Below are positions 36,318-37,819 of a DNA stretch of 37,819 nt, piece after piece. Position 1 is the stretch's first letter, and each line of letters begins with the position of its first letter. A program made the position numbers and the translations under genes. The DNA is from Pirellula sp. (GTDB lineage: Bacteria > Planctomycetota > Planctomycetia > Pirellulales > Pirellulaceae), in NCBI GenBank assembly GCA_025459355.1, contig JALOQS010000007.1, forward strand, positions 1-37,819, in the 5' to 3' direction. Under the pieces are notes generated by a model that did not search any database, was not told the origin of the DNA, and saw nothing but the letters and a program-made list of their open reading frames with translations.

Positions 36318-36380
36318 ACATCGAAGTTGACAATGTTGGCAGCTAGAACGACAGAAAACAGAAAACACCAAACAAGCAAC

Positions 36381-37049
36381 ATGTTATCCACCAAAATAGC
36401 AGCGGTAGCCTTTGATATGGACGGGCTGCTGCTCAACACGGAGGATCTCTACAACGATGTCGGAGAGATTCTCATGCAACGACGAGGTAAACTCTACCGA
36501 GATTCCGTCAGGAAACGAATGATAGGTTTGCCTGCCCCCCAAGCATTCGGTGTCTTGATCGAAGCGGAGTCTCTCACGGAAACTTGGGAAGAACTCCATG
36601 ATGAGACCCTGGAGATATTCGAAGAGATTTTGCCGTTTAGATTGGCCTTGATGCCAGGAGCCAAGGAGTTGTTGACGTTAGTCGAAGCCTTAAATATTCC
36701 CAGGTGTGTCGCGACGAGCTCATCGCGAGAATTCGCTGAAAAGGCGTTGCAGCAAGTGGGGGTTTTAAGCCATTTGAATTTTGTTCTCACTGCTGCAGAT
36801 GTCCCGCGAGGAAAACCGTACCCGGACATATACCAGGAGTCAGCCAAACGTATGGCTATCGAGGTGTCGTCGATGTTGGTACTTGAGGATAGTCCCAATG
36901 GAACACGAGCTGGGGTAACCGCTGGGGCGTATGTGGTGTCGGTGCCTAACGAACACACGGCGGGAGGAGACTTCACAGGTGCCCAATGGATAGCCGACAC
37001 GCTTCAAGACGAACGACTCTACCACCTACTACCTGCACCTACTTCGTGA
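36381..37049 (+). CDS. HAD-superfamily phosphatase (beta-phosphoglucomutase-like)
   Basis: 'AAVAFDMDGLLLNTEDLYNDVGE', 'CVATSSSREFAEKAL', 'GKPYPDIYQESAKRM', 'LVLEDSPNGTRAGVTAGAYVVSV'. Start at ATG 36381 preferred over 36327. Confidence 0.9.
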   Translation: MLSTKIAAVAFDMDGLLLNTEDLYNDVGEILMQRRGKLYRDSVRKRMIGLPAPQAFGVLIEAESLTETWEELHDETLEIFEEILPFRLALMPGAKELLTLVEALNIPRCVATSSSREFAEKALQQVGVLSHLNFVLTAADVPRGKPYPDIYQESAKRMAIEVSSMLVLEDSPNGTRAGVTAGAYVVSVPNEHTAGGDFTGAQWIADTLQDERLYHLLPAPTS

Positions 37050-37090
37050 AACACTGGCTTCGTGAAACACTGGCATGAACGAGGATAAAC

Positions 37091-37819
37091 TTAGGCTGTG
37101 TGGTTGTGCTTGCGAATGTAATTCTTAACGGAGAATTTGCTGCGAGTCGAATCACTTGTCATGTAACGGATCTTGCCGAAGATAGGACGCTCAGGCCCCC
37201 AAGCACGATCGTATCGACCCAACACCCAAAAGATGCCGCTGTAGGAATTGGGATCGCGGCCATCTAACGCATACTTGTTGTTGAGATGAATCATGGTCTT
37301 TAACGCTTGCTGCGGTGTATCTGACCAGTGCAATATCTTCTTGCCCCACAACATTCGAAGATAGTTATGGATCCGCCCTTCATGCACCAATTGATTCTGA
37401 GCAGCATTCCACAATTCGTCGTGAGTGCGAGCTTGCTCGAATTCTTCCATAGAGTAGACGTATTGCCGAGGATCGTCCGCATGTTCCGCCAATGTCGTTT
37501 GTGCCCAATCGGGTAATGATTCGTAACGATCAAAGTTTGGCTCTCTCACGCACATGTTAAAGCCGATCTCTCGCCATGTCATGAGTTGATCGATAAAGGC
37601 TTCAGCATCGACGGACATGTTCCAAAAGCCGTTCATCTTGCCATTCGGTTTGCTTAGTTTTTTGGGAGCCCAGTCCTCAGCTTTGGATACTTCGAAAAAA
37701 ACTTCAAACGAACTCATAGAGCCAAAATGAAGATGAGGTGACAACCACGAGGAGCCTTGCAATTCCGGTTCATTGCGGTCATGTTCGTACTTGGATAAAC
37801 GCGATTTCAAAAATCGATT
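37091..37819 (-). CDS. phr: Class II CPD (deoxyribodipyrimidine) photolyase, N-terminus truncated by the window edge
   Basis: 'NYLRMLWGKKILHWSDTPQQALKTMIHLNNKYALDGRDPNSYSGIFWVLGRYDRAWGPERPIFGKIRYM'. The frame stays open to the last base; the 'M' at 37810 is a TTG inside the gene. Confidence 0.92.
   Translation of the reverse strand, partial: NRFLKSRLSKYEHDRNEPELQGSSWLSPHLHFGSMSSFEVFFEVSKAEDWAPKKLSKPNGKMNGFWNMSVDAEAFIDQLMTWREIGFNMCVREPNFDRYESLPDWAQTTLAEHADDPRQYVYSMEEFEQARTHDELWNAAQNQLVHEGRIHNYLRMLWGKKILHWSDTPQQALKTMIHLNNKYALDGRDPNSYSGIFWVLGRYDRAWGPERPIFGKIRYMTSDSTRSKFSVKNYIRKHNHTA

Noticed and set aside
36221-36439. Minus-strand 72-aa ORF upstream of the HAD gene
   Set aside because: Covers the hairpin region and runs antisense into the HAD coding start; no recognisable family.

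Overview
The window reads as a Planctomycete (Pirellulaceae-like) chromosomal segment with about 29 protein-coding genes on both strands. I saw no rRNA, tRNA, CRISPR array, transposase or phage gene. Most genes are housekeeping or typical planctomycete families: HlyD-like adaptor (5' truncated), PVC-type CxxCH haem protein, HD-GYP and CheY-like response regulator, NMT1/THI5-like lipoprotein, EEP nuclease, BIG2-DUF1549-DUF1553 protein, metallophosphoesterase, two HtrA-like proteins, SDR/amine oxidase/HrpB cluster, Wzz-like protein, double-FAS1 protein, two Gfo/Idh/MocA oxidoreductases, FlhA, sulfotransferase plus flavin reductase, LuxR regulator, YbaB-TrmL pair, TrmB, ArgE, GlgC, HAD phosphatase and class II photolyase (truncated). 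The most interesting observations are: (1) a degenerate HtrA (His to Ser, Ser to Cys) whose PDZ domain appears inserted inside the protease domain, encoded just downstream of an intact HtrA; (2) a 120-bp-period tandem repeat rich in small hairpins; (3) an 18-bp inverted repeat with a competing third arm after hrpB; (4) a chain of hairpins between glgC and a HAD gene; (5) a shared leader motif at nearly the same distance upstream of both Gfo/Idh/MocA genes. I do not see clear evidence of a complete novel defence or biosynthetic system. All calls are from reading the sequence and the supplied ORF track; no database search was run.
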